Origin: Rana temporaria
Taxonomy: Eukaryota; Chordata; Amphibia; Anura; Ranidae
DNA length: 64,000 nt
Assembly (NCBI RefSeq): GCF_905171775.1
Contig: NC_053489.1
Span: 588,929,832-588,993,831 of the forward strand
Reading direction: 5' to 3'
Below the pieces are notes generated by a model. That model was not told the DNA's origin and made no database searches. It saw nothing but the letters and a program-made list of their open reading frames with translations. Positions 9,200 through 22,329 of this stretch are shown here, one piece after another; position 1 is the stretch's first letter; each line of letters starts with the position of its first letter. Both the position numbers and the translations under genes were made by a program.

Positions 9200-10190
9200 T
9201 CTTTTAAAAATAGCCATACTCCCCGCTGCAACCAATTGTGGAAGAGAGTTGAAAAACCCCTGCACAGTTTAAGGTTAAACTGCTGCTTCTCCAATCTCAT
9301 TGTGCAGCCCTGAGTAGTTTTTTTCCTATGCTGGGATCACCACTGAGTTTAAATCACCATCATGTCCCCTCTGAAATGTCGCTTCTCCAGTGAGAATAAA
9401 ATGTAGTGCTTGTAGTCATTTCTCGCAATTTAGGTCATCCAGGCCCCTTATTTTGTTGCCCTTCTTTGGACGCCCTCTAGTTCCAGCACATCCCTTCTGA
9501 GGACTGGTGACCAGTACTGGATGGAGTACGCCAGATGTGGCCAAACCAGAGTTTCATAAAGTGTCAGGATTATCATTTTAGCTCTGGAGTATATCCCCTT
9601 CATTTATGCATGCTAAAATTCTGCCAGCTTTGGTAGCTGCAGCTTGACATTGCATGCTATTTGCTTAGTCTGCCATCTACTAGGACCCCTAGGTATTTTT
9701 CCATCCTCTAGTTCCCCAGAGGTTCTCCCCCTAGTGAGTAGTTTGCATTTATGTTTTTTGCCCCCAAGTGCATTACTTTACATTTCTCCACGTTAAACCG
9801 CATTTGCCATGTCCCTGCCCACTCCATTCATTTATTCAGGTCTTTCTGTAAAATTTCTAAATCCTGATGTGAAGTTATTGCCCTGCTTATTTTTGTGTTG
9901 TCTGCAAAAACGGAGATCGAGCTAATAATCCCATCCTCAATGTCATTTATGAATAAATTGGTCCCAAGACAGACCCTTGGGGTACCCCACTTACTACTCC
10001 AGACAAGTCTGAGCACAGGTTTTTAAAATTTATCACCACCCTTTGAACATGCCCATGGAACCATTTTTTTTACCCAAAAACAAACTTTATGGTCCATGCC
10101 TGCAGACCTCAGCTTGTAAATTAAGCCTTTATGTGGAACTGTATTAAATGCTTTTACAGAAACACTAAATCCACATTATATGATGTGGTA
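9200..10190 (-). mobile_element. Degraded CR1/L2-like LINE fragment
   Basis: The minus strand contains RT-like pieces: a stretch around 9828-10016 reads TNLFINDI and ISVFADNTKIS, against FINDI and SVFADDTK in the better copy at 52538-53629. The rest follows the same order toward the LINE 3' end, with many indels. It is an old, inactive, 5'-truncated copy. Confidence 0.7.
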
Positions 10191-10471
10191 TATGTTCTCT
10201 CCCCCCAGTTTCTGACAATGTTCTACACCATTACGCACAGTGAATATTACATGTGATCCCATGGGTGTGTCAGGGGAGGCAGTTTAGGTCCGGACTATAT
10301 AGCAATCTGACCACCACTGCTGTAAATGTGAAGCCTATAATTGAAATGATAAAAAAAAAAAACACGACTAAAAGAAAAAACAAAACTTAGCCTACTAATT
10401 TAATGGGAGATCAAGAATGGGCATACATTTCAATCTGGCATAGTCTTATATTTTTTAATAGAAAATTTAAA

Positions 10472-10747
10472 AAGGCCCGTTTCACATGGGCACCTCAGTT
10501 TGACAGACTCCGCTTACTCAGCAAGGGATCACTCCACTGAGCAGGTGGATGACAGGTCTCCGTTTACTGAGCAGAGCAGAGATGGACCCAGTCCCAAAAG
10601 AAGATTGTTTTTTCCCAGACAGCCATCTGTCTGGATTTTGTGGATCGGATTGGATAGCCACTTCATAGGGGTGAATAGAGGATCTGATCAGGTCTGCTGG
10701 AAAAACTGACAGGCGGACCTGATTGGACAGCCCGCGTGAAAGGGGCC
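10472..10747. mobile_element. MITE with TTCACA-rich inverted termini
   Basis: The left end AGGCCCGTTTCACATGGG and right end GCGTGAAAGGGGCC are inverted repeats. The interior (GCTCAGCAAG, TCTGCTGGAAAA, ACAGGCGGACCTGA) is shared with 21425-21753. Confidence 0.65.
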
Positions 10748-10952
10748 AGAATAAGCAGCGGACAGTGATTACCGTAATTGGATAAAGATGGTAACCACAT
10801 GGCCAGGAAACATGCAGTTTGGTATTAAAATGCAACAAAGCATTATTTAGATGGAAGCTGAAAATTAAAACATGGGTGTTGCATTCTCTAGTCTGAATGG
10901 ATCAAACAAACAATCTGTGAAACTGCTCCACTGTAGATTATACACTACTTAC

Positions 10953-11081
10953 TTTATCAAAACCCATAGCACAAAGGTTTTCTATTTTTCTTGTGTATTC
11001 TGGACTAGTGACAGGTGCTCCTGCATATACATGTGCCCAAAGCCGAGCTGTCTGTTTAAACATGTCTGGATTTTGCTTGTA
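10953..11081 (-). CDS. UBE2K: UBE2K coding exon 6 (UBC C-terminus to UBA start)
   Basis: 43 codons beginning YKQNPDMFKQTARLW and ending IENLCAMGFDK. The exon closes the UBC domain, crosses the linker and starts the UBA domain; MGF is the conserved UBA loop that binds ubiquitin. The acceptor is CTTTTTTAG and the donor GTAAGTAG, phase 0. A few conservative changes from the mammalian protein (Asp for Glu, Thr for Ser, Arg for Lys, terminal Lys for Arg) fit an amphibian orthologue. Confidence 0.95.
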
Positions 11082-11323
11082 CTAAAAAAGAAGAAAAAAA
11101 AAGCAAACAGTAACAATGTAATCAATTTAAAAAGTACTTTTTTTCACTTCACAAAACCACAAATGCTTTCACTTACTAAAACGCCAGCTAAACGTATGTC
11201 AGGACAATAGCACACTGTCACAGCTGTGGAGGCTTTTCAACAAACACATCTAACCTTTCACCTTGTCATTTTACCCACATACCGTATACCCTTTGACAAG
11301 GATAGGCCACTTTTTTGGTCATA

Positions 11324-12216
11324 CAGTGCCTTGAAAAAGTATTCATACCCCTTAAAAGTTTCCACATTTTGTCATGTTACAACCAAAAACTTAAATGTAT
11401 TTTATTGGGATTTTATGCGATAGACCAAACACAAATTGGAAGCTGCAAGCCTTTTTGGGGATGTCTCTACCAGATTTGCCCATCTAGGAGAGTAATATTT
11501 TTTGCCCATTCTTTGCAAAATAGCTCAAGCTCTGTCAGATTGGATGGAGAGCGTCTGAACAGCAATTTTCAAGTCTTGCCACAGATTCTCAATTTGATTT
11601 AGGTCTGGACTTTGATTGGGCCATTCTAACACATGAATATGCTTTGATCTAAACCATTCAATGGTAGCTCTGGCTGTATGTTTAGGGTTGTTGTCCTGCT
11701 GGGAGGTGAATCTTCCCCCAGTCTCAAGTCTTTTGCAGACTCCAACAGGTTTTCTTCTAAGATTGCCCTGTATTTGGCTCCATATATCTTCCTATCAACT
11801 CTGACCAGCTTCCCTGTCCATGCTGAAAAAAAGCATTCCCACAACATGATGCTGCCACCATGTTTCACAGTGGGGATGGTGTGTTCAGGGTGATGTGATG
11901 TGCATTGTGCAGTGTTAATTTCTGCCACACATAGCGTTTTGCTTTCAGGAGAAAAAGTTCAATTTTGGTCTCATCTGACCAGAGTACCCTCTTTCACATG
12001 TTTGCTGTGTCTAGATTTTAGTTAGGGGTATCAGGGTAAAGGGGCTGACAAAATGTATGCCACACTTTTCAGATGTGTATTGCTATAAAATTTGGAAAAC
12101 CATTTATCATTTTCCTTCCATCCAATTTATATCTATCACATAAAATACATTCATGTTTTTGGTTGTAACATGACAATGTGGAAAATTTCAATGGGTATGA
12201 ATACTTTAAGGCACTG
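11324..12216 (-). mobile_element. Tc1/mariner element, internally deleted and decayed
   Basis: Ends CAGTGCCTTGAAAAAGTATTC and its inverse are flanked by TA duplications (11322-11323, 12217-12218). A minus-strand remnant of the transposase reads HPEHTIPTVKHGG and AILEENLLESAKDLRLGE. The DDE core is broken, so it is inactive. Confidence 0.85.
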
Positions 12217-12218
12217 TA

Positions 12219-13413
12219 GGAGTGCACTTACTGGCTAAAACCGGCTGTCAGGTGATGTGAGCCACTCCAGGCTCTGGAAAGACCCTGAACGTATTGTCAG
12301 GATCCACCAAGATGCCTGATCAGCAGTTGGCTCAGGCTAAGAGCACCACTGAGAGCGTAGACAAGTTGCTCTCGCCCCCACCCCAGCGGTCCTGTGAGGG
12401 CTGGAGGAGCCGAGAAAAATAGTGATCAGCAGTCATATGGTAGCTTAATTTTCAGGCTCAGAGCTGGTGGGGGACAGCTGCAGCATGGTGGCAAGTATGT
12501 ATTATTGTATGTTTTTCTTTTAAAACGCCGAACAAAAGCACAATGTGCTAGTATGCACCATGAACCAAGCTTTCGCAGCATGCCCGGTCACCACTGAGGG
12601 AGTTGACCTGTTTCCTCAGCATTTCTTCCGGGAATGCGCGCGGGAACCCTTCATTCTGGAAGGATACACATAAAATCTGCAGAGCACATGCTCTGTACAT
12701 CGCCATACTCGGGAGTAGCAGAATATATTTTGGGGTGTCATTTTTGTTATGTACATGCTATGTGTTAGAAATATCTTGTACATGGACCACTGTGTGTTAA
12801 AAAAATTAAAAAAAATATTTCACATTTTCCAAAAAGGAGTGAAAAAAAATGCATGTTCAAAAGACTCAATGCCTCATAGAATATACATTGGGGCGTTGAC
12901 TTTCCAAAATGTGTTAATTTTTTGGGCGTTTCCATTGTCCTGGTGCTCCAGGACCTTTAAAAGTGTAAGAGGTAGTCTAGAAATTATGTGTAATTTATGC
13001 TCCTGAACACCTGATAGTGCTCCCTGCATCTTGTGCCTCTGTATGTGGCAGGTCTGGTTAGGAAGGGGGGTTGAAGTGCCCAGTGGTCAAGTGGTTAATC
13101 AAGAGTCTTGATCAAGAAAAGCAGATTTAGGCAGATTACATTTCCTCTAACTGCTGCCCCCCCCCCCCCCCTCCCTCAAGTTTCAAAAGAAGAGCCATCA
13201 TTCTGAGAGGAAAATCAAGGAGATATTGATAGAAACAGCTACAGAATAATGCAAAGCTGGGTTGGCACCTATACTGCCAGATCCATGGAATCTACTCCAG
13301 ATCCTACCTACACATGGGTTTAAAATAAATTTACATGAAGATGAAAGCGCAGCCGTTACACCAGATAAAGTGGTGCCCATAAACGCGACATGGGAAGACA
13401 TAATGAGCCTTAC
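12219..13413. other. Intron 5 sequence, unassigned
   Basis: Contains a poly-C run at about 13157-13172. A block at about 12600-13100 has the look of an old dispersed repeat but shows no termini or coding similarity that could be named. Confidence 0.4.
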
Positions 13414-13513
13414 CTGATTGGCAACCACTGCATCCTGTGGATCATCTGGTTCTGCTGCAGCCAGCAGCGCTTGTAATGATAACAACACTGTTCGTAACGT
13501 CATGGCTGCCGCC
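13414..13513 (-). CDS. UBE2K: UBE2K coding exon 5
   Basis: 100 bp completing the Trp codon and encoding AAAMTLRTVLLSLQALL then AAAEPDDPQDAVVANQ, the helix and loop after the active site. The sequence matches the UBE2K subfamily very closely and separates it from other E2s. The acceptor is GTTCTCAG and the donor GTAAGGC. Phase 2 in, phase 0 out. Confidence 0.96.
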
Positions 13514-14309
13514 CTGAGAACAAGGTAAACACATTTTATTTTACCAGCCACAGTGTTCCACTCACTTTACTGACATTCCTCGTTTATTAGGAAATCAATG
13601 TGCACTTTGTTGTGGATTCTGTTTACTTTGCTAGGCATTGTGTAAACCCAATTACATTGAGAATGTTATATTCTAAATTTCAGGTGAAAAAAGTAAATTT
13701 CTGCTTAACCATATTGAGAACATTTTAAAAATGAAAAGCTGCTTGACTACTACTCTTCCTCGTAATGTCGCATGGTGTCGGTGGGCCCAGAAATAGAATG
13801 ACAGTCACTCCCTACAAATTATACTAAAGTGTATACATGGGCTTAATTTTTTTTTTTAAAACGTGTGCCTACATTCTGTAGCACCTGTCAGTGCCGAATA
13901 GCAGAGCATACAGGAAAGTAAAGCGTGAGCAACTTCTGTGGTCTGGCCAGCCCCCCCATGCATGTTACTCTATTCCCATCCCTGTGATAGGCAGAATCAC
14001 TAACCAATAGTGATACAAAGGAGGAAGAGCTAGAGCCACATTAAGTTTACTGGTTTTCTGGGTTCTTGAGGCAATCTGGAGGAAATTATTATTTTAATGT
14101 GTCTGATAAAAGATTAGCTTCTTTGCAATAAGAAAGAAGCCCAGATAAAATGTCATACTTGGGTATCATTCTAAATCAAGACAGCTCTGCCAGTAGAACC
14201 CATAGAAGTGATTTGGCTAAGGCCCAAGTTTCTTTCACTAGAAGACTTTGTTTCAAACTTTGATCTAGCCCATCAGTGCACTACTCACATCCGGGAGATG
14301 TCATCTTAC
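13514..14309. other. UBE2K intron 4; no recognised feature
   Basis: Short unremarkable intron. Splice sites at both ends are canonical. Confidence 0.6.
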
Positions 14310-14392
14310 CACTGGTCTTTCAAAATGTCCAAACATATCGCTCCAGTTACTGAACTAATATTCGGATGCCAGATTTTTGTAATAAACCGCAC
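14310..14392 (-). CDS. UBE2K: UBE2K coding exon 4 (active-site cysteine)
   Basis: Encodes VRFITKIWHPNIS followed by SVTGAICLDILKDQ and the first two bases of a Trp codon. It holds the E2 HPN motif (His81-Pro-Asn83), whose Asn stabilises the transition state. The catalytic cysteine falls at residue 92 in AICLDIL. The acceptor is GTTTTAG and the donor GTAAGATG. Nothing in the exon is damaged, so the enzyme should be active. Confidence 0.96.
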
Positions 14393-15010
14393 CTAAAACA
14401 CAAATAAAGTTAATGACAGCACCATAGATAAAGGTCACCAAAGAACAAAGTATACTTGTCTTTCGCACACAACAGAGATCTGCACAGAACCGATATTCTG
14501 AGGCATTATAAAACTGGAGCACAAGGTGGACCCTGAAAAACCTATGTCTAAGGCACCATGTTGGTCTGTGGTGACTACATTTTACAGATATTACCTATGA
14601 AAATAGAAATGAACATCTGATATCTTGCAACTCTGTGAAAAGGTTCAGGCAAAACTTGTTTGGTTGTACTTCTCCTGTGGATCACAGGTGTGCAGTTTGT
14701 TTTGTACGCCTGTGAACCGTTTTCAGCGGAGAGTGGGCTGAAGTATGCTCAATGCCAGAGTCACAGAAGTCGGTCCAGGCACTGCGTCATCACGACCATG
14801 GAGTCGGGACATGCAAGATCCCTGGACAGAGACCCAGCTCAGCCTCTCAGCGGGCCTAAGCCGGCCGCCACCTCCACAGCCCAGCGATCCAGTGAGCGAG
14901 GAGTGGGCAGGGAGCTGTGAAAACCGAGCGATGGCTGGTGTTCAATCCCTCGGTTCTCAGTGTCCGGGGACAGAAGCTGCATCGGATCGATGCTGCATCC
15001 ACCTAGGCAA
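14393..15010. other. UBE2K intron 3, proximal part; no recognised feature
   Basis: No element termini or coding similarity seen. Short open frames here have no recognisable content. Confidence 0.4.
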
Positions 15011-15411
15011 GTATTCTATGCATTAAGATAAAAAAATCCTGTGTGCAGCAGCCGCCCGAGCACCCCTAGAACTTACCTGAGCCCCATCTCTCTCCAGCAA
15101 AGTCCACGACTGCCTCGGCCGTTAGGGACTCTCCTCCTAAATTGGCTGAGATAGAGCCACGGAGCAATTGGCTCCTGCTGCTGTCAAAGTCAGTTAGCCA
15201 ATCAGGAGAAGGGGGGCTAAACCACAGCTACGTGTCTGGACACAGAGGTGTGTGCATCGGCTCGAGTGCCCCCACTCGACAGGAGGGAGGGCCTGCCGGG
15301 GACCCGAGAAGAGAAGGATCCAGGCTCTGTGCAAATCCACAGATTTGTATGACATGTTTGTTATTTTTAGAGAGAGGAAAAAATTAAAACGAGACTTTAC
15401 AATCACTTTAA
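15011..15411. mobile_element. TTAA-type MITE, left end missing
   Basis: The body (TATTCTATGCATTAAGATAA, then CAGCAGCC and CTTACCTGAGCC) matches 34049-34408. The right end AATCACTTTAA closes at TTAA (15408-15411). The left terminus seen in other copies is absent. Confidence 0.65.
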
Positions 15412-15923
15412 ACTAGAGAATTTATAGGAGCTAGCATTAAAAACGGACTTTGTAAGAAGGAAGGAGGAGTTTAAAAGTGGTACCTTGTGAAGAAAAACAA
15501 CTTCATACTTGACTATCCATAGCTGGTTTGAAGTAGTTTAGCTCTTTAACAGACCTTTCAGTGACTGTAGGTTTTTCCCAAATCAAGCACCCCCGAATAG
15601 TCGCTGTGGTTACTTTTTTTGACCCCTAGCCAGTGCAAGACATAATAGTGCCATAAGGGTCATCATGAGGAACCATAAAGTCCAGTAGGGGGCAGGCTAA
15701 GCTACACACCCCGAGGTGCAGAATAGGATCAGTGCTGGAAGCTCTGCTACCAGTGCTGCAGAGTTTCTGCAAACTAGCCAATGAACAGGTAATTATGGAG
15801 TAGGTTTTCTTCACAGGGTACTAGTTTTGGAATTTCTCACCCACGAAAGGTCCATTTTAAGTATAATCCGATAGAGTGAGATCTTTCAGGAACTTCACAA
15901 TCCATCACACAGCTACTCCTTAC
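15412..15923. other. Intron 3 sequence next to exon 3; no recognised feature
   Basis: No repeat ends or coding similarity recognised apart from the splice donor of exon 3. Confidence 0.4.
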
Positions 15924-15982
15924 CTTAGGGGGATTAAAGGGGTATGTTTCTGGTATTTTGATTTCTAGCTGGTATCGTCCAC
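15924..15982 (-). CDS. UBE2K: UBE2K coding exon 3
   Basis: 59 bp encoding the last two bases of a Gly codon then GRYQLEIKIPETYPFNPPK, the conserved 'YPFNPPK' loop of E2 enzymes. The acceptor is TTTTACAG and the donor GTAAGG. Phase 1 in, phase 0 out, matching its neighbours. Confidence 0.95.
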
Positions 15983-16164
15983 CTGTAAAATAAAATTTCA
16001 TCCCTTTAACAACTTCTTAGGTTACAAATCTAAAAACTCACCGCAAATCATTTTATTGGAAAACATATTTAGTGCAGTCATCTGAAGGTAATGATAACAA
16101 ATGGTGTCCATTCACAGAGAAAAGTTATCAGATAAAAAAGTCCCTACACGTTTTATAACGGCAG

Positions 16165-16196
<32 letters not shown>

Positions 16197-16262
16197 ACTG
16201 GACCTCTGGCCAGACAAAAAAAAAAAAAAAAAAGAAGATCATTCAAAAAAAAAAAAAAAAAT
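16165..16262 (+). repeat. Clustered poly-A runs
   Basis: Three long A runs separated by short spacers (16165-16194, 16217-16234, 16246-16260). Probably eroded retroposon tails or slippage. Confidence 0.6.
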
Positions 16263-16830
16263 AATAATAGGTATCTAAAGCCAATTGTACATGGATTGAA
16301 ATTAGGGTAGTTTAGCAGGGACTGGCCAAAAAATGTAATCAGTGTATGGGCTAGCTGGTTGTATACAAGTTTATCTATTGATTAAATTGTGTTAAAACCA
16401 GCCTCTTGGGTTTTTCCTGAAGGATCAGTGCTGTCATCATTGTATTCTGCCATTAGGGAGCCTTCATCAGTGGGCAGAATACAATAGCACAGTGGGAAGA
16501 TTCCCCTATCCACATCTAAGGTGTGTTTGGGGTAATCTGCTCACTTTTTTTCCATTCAACCAGATGGCTGAATGGAAAATCAATCATGTATGGCCTCCCT
16601 AAAGACAAACTGTACATTTCTGCATTAGATAGACATTTCCAGTGTTTCAAACATTTTAAACTCTGCAAATAAAATAACTGATGATCTACCAAAAACGCAC
16701 TTAGCTCCTAAGTCCTGTTGTGAGTCCGACAACACACAGCAATTTGTGGAGTGTTTTCTTACTAAACTTCTCAGACCCCCCCTTCCTACTCCATTTCCAT
16801 AACATAAATAGTCATTCTGTAGTCCTAAGA

Positions 16831-17108
16831 CAGGGGTCCTCAAACTACGGCCTGCATACGGCCCTCCAAGGCGATTTACCCGGCCCACAGCACGGACTGT
16901 CCCTTTTATAAGATTGCAGCACTTCCCCTCCGCAGCACATTACTCTGTGATACGCGACGATGGGGGGGCCGACTCTGTGATACGATGGGGGGGGGGCCGA
17001 CTCTGTGATACGATGGGGGGGGGGGGGGCCGACTCTGTGATACGATGGGGGGGGGGGGGCGACTCTGTGATACGATGGGGGGGGGGGGGGCGACTCTGTG
17101 ATACGATG
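16831..17108 (+). repeat. hAT-like left end followed by a G-run minisatellite
   Basis: CAGGGGTCCTCAAACTACGG at about 16832 is a hAT-type MITE terminus. It leads into about six copies of GACTCTGTGATACGATG joined by G runs that lengthen from 7 to about 14 (16948-17108). Confidence 0.75.
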
Positions 17109-17431
17109 GAGTTGCTCGAATGCTCAAATTTTTTGTGTCGTTTTTCAAAACGTCGTTTTTTGTGTCAATTAAAATGTGTGGGCAAAACAACGTTGAAAAC
17201 AACGTTTTTAAACCCGTGCATGCTCAGAAGCAATTTATGAAGTGAGCTTCAGTGGAACAGAGTGCCGCTGTACGTGCTGAACGTAACCGCGCTTTGCTAG
17301 AGCATTTTGAAAAAACGATGGAGTGTATGCTTCATCGTTTTTGAAAATTAAGTTTGAAAAAACTTCGTTTTGTTTCATGATTTAAAACGTCGTTTTATTT
17401 CATCTTAAAAAACGACCGTCTGTACGCGGCA
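17109..17431. mobile_element. Partial MITE of the TGCCGCG-terminal family
   Basis: The right end GTCTGTACGCGGCA and AACGTCGTTTT-rich interior match the intact copies at 49366-49927 and 54257-54703. The left terminus is missing. Confidence 0.65.
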
Positions 17432-18268
17432 TAAAGGTCTACTCATAAAAGCAGAAACAAACAAACATTCTCCAGTGGAGAATCACTCACTGTCATTTAA
17501 AAACAAAAATGGACCTGGAAGATTCCCCTGCAGAAAGTGTCTGCTTTATAAAAGCCCCCTAGCCATCCCGGTAGATCTGTGAAATCAGCACAGATTTCTA
17601 TAAACTAGAAACACTAGACTAGGGTATCTCTACTACTGTGCAAGCCGACATCTCTCCAAATGCATTCACTATTACCAGCAAATGTAAAAGGTATAGATGG
17701 TTTTTGCTAGAGCTGCACGATTGTGGCCAAAATGAGAATCACAATTTTTTTGCTCAGAATAAAAATCACGATTCTCGCAGCGTAAAATCTTTCACATTAT
17801 ACAAAAAAAAAAATTGGGCTAACTTTACTGGTTAGTTTTTTTTATCAATTCATTCAAGTAATTTTTTACAAAAAAAAAAAAAAAAAATTGCATTTGAAAG
17901 ACCGCTGCGCAAATACTGTGCGACATAAAATTATTGCAACCACAATTTTATTCTCTGGGGTCTCTACTAAAATTTATATATATATTATACACACACACAC
18001 ACACACACACACAGTGCCTTGTGAAAGTATTCGCCCTCTTGAACTTTGCGACTTTTGCCACATTTCTGGCTTTAAACATAAAGATATAAAACTATTATTT
18101 TTTTTTGAAGAATCAACAACAAGTTGGACACAATCATGAAGTGGAACAAAATGTATTGGATATTTCAAACTAACAAATAAAAAACTGAAAAATTGGGCGT
18201 GCAAAATTATTCAGCCCCCTTAAGTTAATACTTTGTAGCGCCACCTTTTGCTGCGATTACAGCTGTAA

Positions 18269-18557
18269 GGCTGCATTCACACCTAAGCGACAGCCGCGTT
18301 CGTGTGTAGCGGCAGATTTGCCGCGAGTACAAATGTTTAAATTTATTTTATTTTTTTTCCTAAAAGTATTCCCATTGCGGTCTATGGGAAAACGCGCCTG
18401 TCGCATGAAAAAAAGGGTCCGGGACTTTTTTTCAGGCGACAGGCGTTGCGCGTCTATGAGATGTGAACCATCTCCATAGACAGCAATGGGAATTCTCCCC
18501 TCTAGCGGCAGAAGCGTCCGGCGTCGGGCGTTTTGTCGCTCAGATGTGAATGCAGTC
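18269..18557. mobile_element. TAA-flanked MITE (Harbinger-like)
   Basis: Ends GGCTGCATTCACACCT and AGATGTGAATGCAGTC are inverted repeats flanked by TAA (18266-18268, 18558-18560). The interrupted Tc1 sequence joins perfectly across it, proving insertion. A second copy lies at 42394-42710. Confidence 0.82.
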
Positions 18558-18559
18558 TA

Positions 18560-19422
18560 AGTCGCTTGGGGTATGTCTCTATCGGTTTTGCACATCGAGA
18601 GACTGACATTTTTGCCCATTCCTCCTTGCAAAACAGCTCGAGCTCAGTGAGGTTGGATGGAGAGCGTTTGTGAGCAGCAGTTTTCAGTTCTTTCCACAGA
18701 TTCTCGATTGGATTCAGGTCTGGACTTTAACTTGGCCATTCTAACACCTGGATATGTTTGTGAACCATTCCATTGTAGATTTTGCTTTATGTTTTGGATC
18801 ATTGTCTTGTTGGAAGACAAATCTCCGTCCCAGTCTCCGGTCTTTTGCAGACTCCATCAGGTTTTCTTCCAGAATGGTCCTGGATTTGGCTCCATCCAGC
18901 TTCCCATCAATTTTGACCATCTTCCCTGTCCCTGCTGAAGAAAAGCAGGCCCAAACCATGATGCTGCCACCACCATATTTGACAGTGGGGATGGTGCGTT
19001 CAGGGTGATGAGCTGTGTTGCTTTTACGCCAAACATAACATTTTGCATTGTTGCCAAAAAGTTCGATTTTGGTTTCATCTGACCAGAGCACCTTCTTCCA
19101 CATGTTAGGTGTGTCTCCCAGGTGGCTTGTGGCAAACTTTAAACGACACTTTTTATGGATATCTTTAAGAAATGTTTTTCTTCTTGCCACTCTTCCATAA
19201 AGGCCAGATTTGTGCAGTATACAGGGACTGATTGTTGTCCTATGGACAGTCTCCCATCTCAGCTGTAGATCTCTGCAGTTCATCCAGAGTGATCATGGGC
19301 CTCTTAGCTGCATCTTTGATCAGTCCTCTCCTTGTATGAGCTGAAAGTTTAGAGGGACGGCCAGGTCTTCGTAGATTTGCAGTGGTCTGATACTCCTTCC
19401 ATTGCAATATTATTGCTTGCAC
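18560..19422 (-). pseudogene. Tc1 transposase, broken
   Basis: The minus strand encodes Tc1 transposase segments in order. A helix-turn-helix part reads RRPGRPSKLSAHTRRG. The catalytic core shows LWSDETKIELFG (first Asp) and FQQDNDPKHKAK (second Asp). A frame-shifted tail contains PDLNPIENLW (final Glu). The frame is split by stops and a shift after the second Asp, and a MITE (19440-19949) cuts the N-terminal part, so it is inactive. Confidence 0.88.
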
Positions 19423-19439
19423 AGTGCTCCTTGGGATGT

Positions 19440-19949
19440 TTAAAGCGGGGGTTCACCCTGTTAAAAAAAAAAAAAAATGTTTTTTTTTATTCTACCATTA
19501 CATTCGGCATCGTAGCGCGAGCTACGGTATGCCGGTCTTACATTTTTTATCCCCGTACTCACTGTGCTATGGCTCATTGAAGATTCCGGGGAATGGGCGT
19601 TCCTATGGTGAGAGGTGATTGACGGCCGGCCCTGGCACGTCACGCTTCTCCGGAAATAGCCGAAATAGGCTTGGCTCTTCACGGCGCCTGCGCATAGCCT
19701 GTGCGCAGGCGCCGTGAAGAGCCGAGACCTACTCCGGCTGTCTTCGGGGAGCGTGACGTGCCAGAGCCGGCCGTCAATCATCCTCCCTCTCCATAGGCAC
19801 GCCCATTCCCCGCGGGAGTCGGATTCTTCAATGATCGATAGCACAGTGAGTACGGGGATTAAAAATTTAAGACCGGCATACCGTAGCTCGCGCTACGATG
19901 CCGAATGTAATGGTATAATGATGTGAAGGAGGGTGAACCACCGCTTTAA
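19440..19949. mobile_element. TTAA-flanked MITE with AGCGGGGGTTCACC ends
   Basis: TTAA duplications (19440-19443, 19946-19949) flank AGCGGGGGTTCACCCT and its inverse. The Tc1 sequence rejoins across the gap. The interior has a long inverted repeat centred at about 19705 (CTTCACGGCGCCTGCGCA). Cousins lie at 35819-36347 and 43833-44358. Confidence 0.82.
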
Positions 19950-20405
19950 AGCTTGGGAAATCTTTTTGTATTCAAATCCGGGTTTTAAACTTCTCCACAA
20001 CAGTATCTCGGACCTGCCTGGTGTGTTCCTTGTTCTTCATGATGCTCTCTGCGCTTTAAACGGACCTCTGAGACTATCACAGTGCAGGTGCATTTATACA
20101 GAGACTTGATTGCACACAGGTGGATTCGATTTATCATCATTAGTCATTTAGGTCAACATTGGATCATTCAGAGATCCTCACTGAACTTCTGGAGAGAGTT
20201 TGCTGCACTGAAAGTAAAAGGGGCTGAATAATTTTGCACGTCCAATTTTTCATTTTTTTATTTGTTAAAAAAGTTTGAAATATCCAATAAATTTAGTTCC
20301 ACTTCATGGTTGTGTCCCACTTGTTGATTCGTCAACAAAAACAAATTACAGTTTTATATCTTTATGTTTGAAGCCTGAAATGTTGCAAAAGGTCGCACGC
20401 ACACA

Positions 20406-20407
<2 letters not shown>

Positions 20408-20481
<74 letters not shown>
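20408..20481 (+). repeat. (TA)n microsatellite
   Basis: About 36 TA units next to the lost right tip of the Tc1 element. Confidence 0.95.
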
Positions 20482-21330
<849 letters not shown>

Positions 21331-21424
21331 TTTTTATTATGTTGGGGGGTTCACAGTAATTTTCTAACGAAGAAAAAAAAATGCTTTTAACTTGAAAACA
21401 ACTGTCAGAAAAAAGTTCGGTGTT

Positions 21425-21753
21425 TAAGGCTTCTTTCACATGAGGTGGGCTATGGAGTCGGCCAGCTCAGCAGGAGATCTCTCCGCTGAGCCGGCGGATG
21501 ACAAGTCCCTCTCTGCTCACTGAGCCGGGAAGGGCTTGTGCAGTGCCGCCGTCTCCTATGGAGAGATCTGATCTGCCATGGACAGATGGGGACGTATCCC
21601 CATAAGTCTGATTTTGGCAGATCGGTTCGGATTCAGCGGACATGTCTCCGCTGACATCCAAGGCTCCATAAGATTGCATGGAGCGGCTGTTCAGATCTGC
21701 CGAAAAAACTGACAGGCGGACCTGAAGGGTCCGACCGTGTGAAAGGGGCCTTA
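21425..21753. mobile_element. MITE with TTCACA-rich inverted termini
   Basis: TAAGGCTTCTTTCACATGAG and CGTGTGAAAGGGGCCTTA are inverted ends. The interior is shared with 10472-10747. Confidence 0.7.
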
Positions 21754-22329
21754 GTGGTTAAACGTTAAATTTACATGCACAAATCTATTCTTTTGATGTA
21801 AAAGTCAAATTGATACAATGTTTAGACTTAACATTCCACTGATAGAAGGCCCAGACTTTGACTTTTGAGGCTGAGAGCAGAGAAAAATACTCTGCATACC
21901 AAAGATCAGGAAACCCTTTGTCAAGATCGCAACAGAAAAAAAACAAAACAAAAACAAAAAAATCGCAATAATGATTCTTGACGATTAATCATTAATCGTG
22001 CAGCTCTAGTTTTTGCCATAGGCTGATTTTGTTGCAAGTGTTGTGGGCATTCTTGTATTGTCCTATCTGTGAACACAGCCTGCATTACCTCCTGTTTTAA
22101 AAGCAATAATAATTATAATTTTAGAAAAGTCAAGTTAGACTTACTGGTAACTTAGTCTTTCAGGACAGCACCTTGAGAGGTGGCTCCACCCACTTGACAG
22201 AAAACACAACTCCACTAAACCTCTTAAAAGGGAGGCTCCTTCCACTTATCAGTAGTAGTAGAGAAACCTCCGGCCCAAGCTGGAACACAATCAGAGTTAG
22301 TCACACATAATATTTTAAAACAATAAGGG

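Larger units (their letters stand above)
18012..20395 (-). mobile_element. Tc1-like transposon, disrupted
   Basis: Long inverted ends (about 200 bp) run from CAGTGCCTTGTGAAAGTATT at 18012 to the complementary arm at about 20225-20395. The right tip has been lost into a CA/TA microsatellite. A minus-strand transposase gene lies between. Two MITEs (18269-18557, 19440-19949) interrupt it. Confidence 0.85.

Noticed and set aside
13198..13551. 117-codon minus-strand ORF as a separate gene
   Set aside because: Only its middle (13414-13513) is coding, as UBE2K exon 5. The rest is intron.
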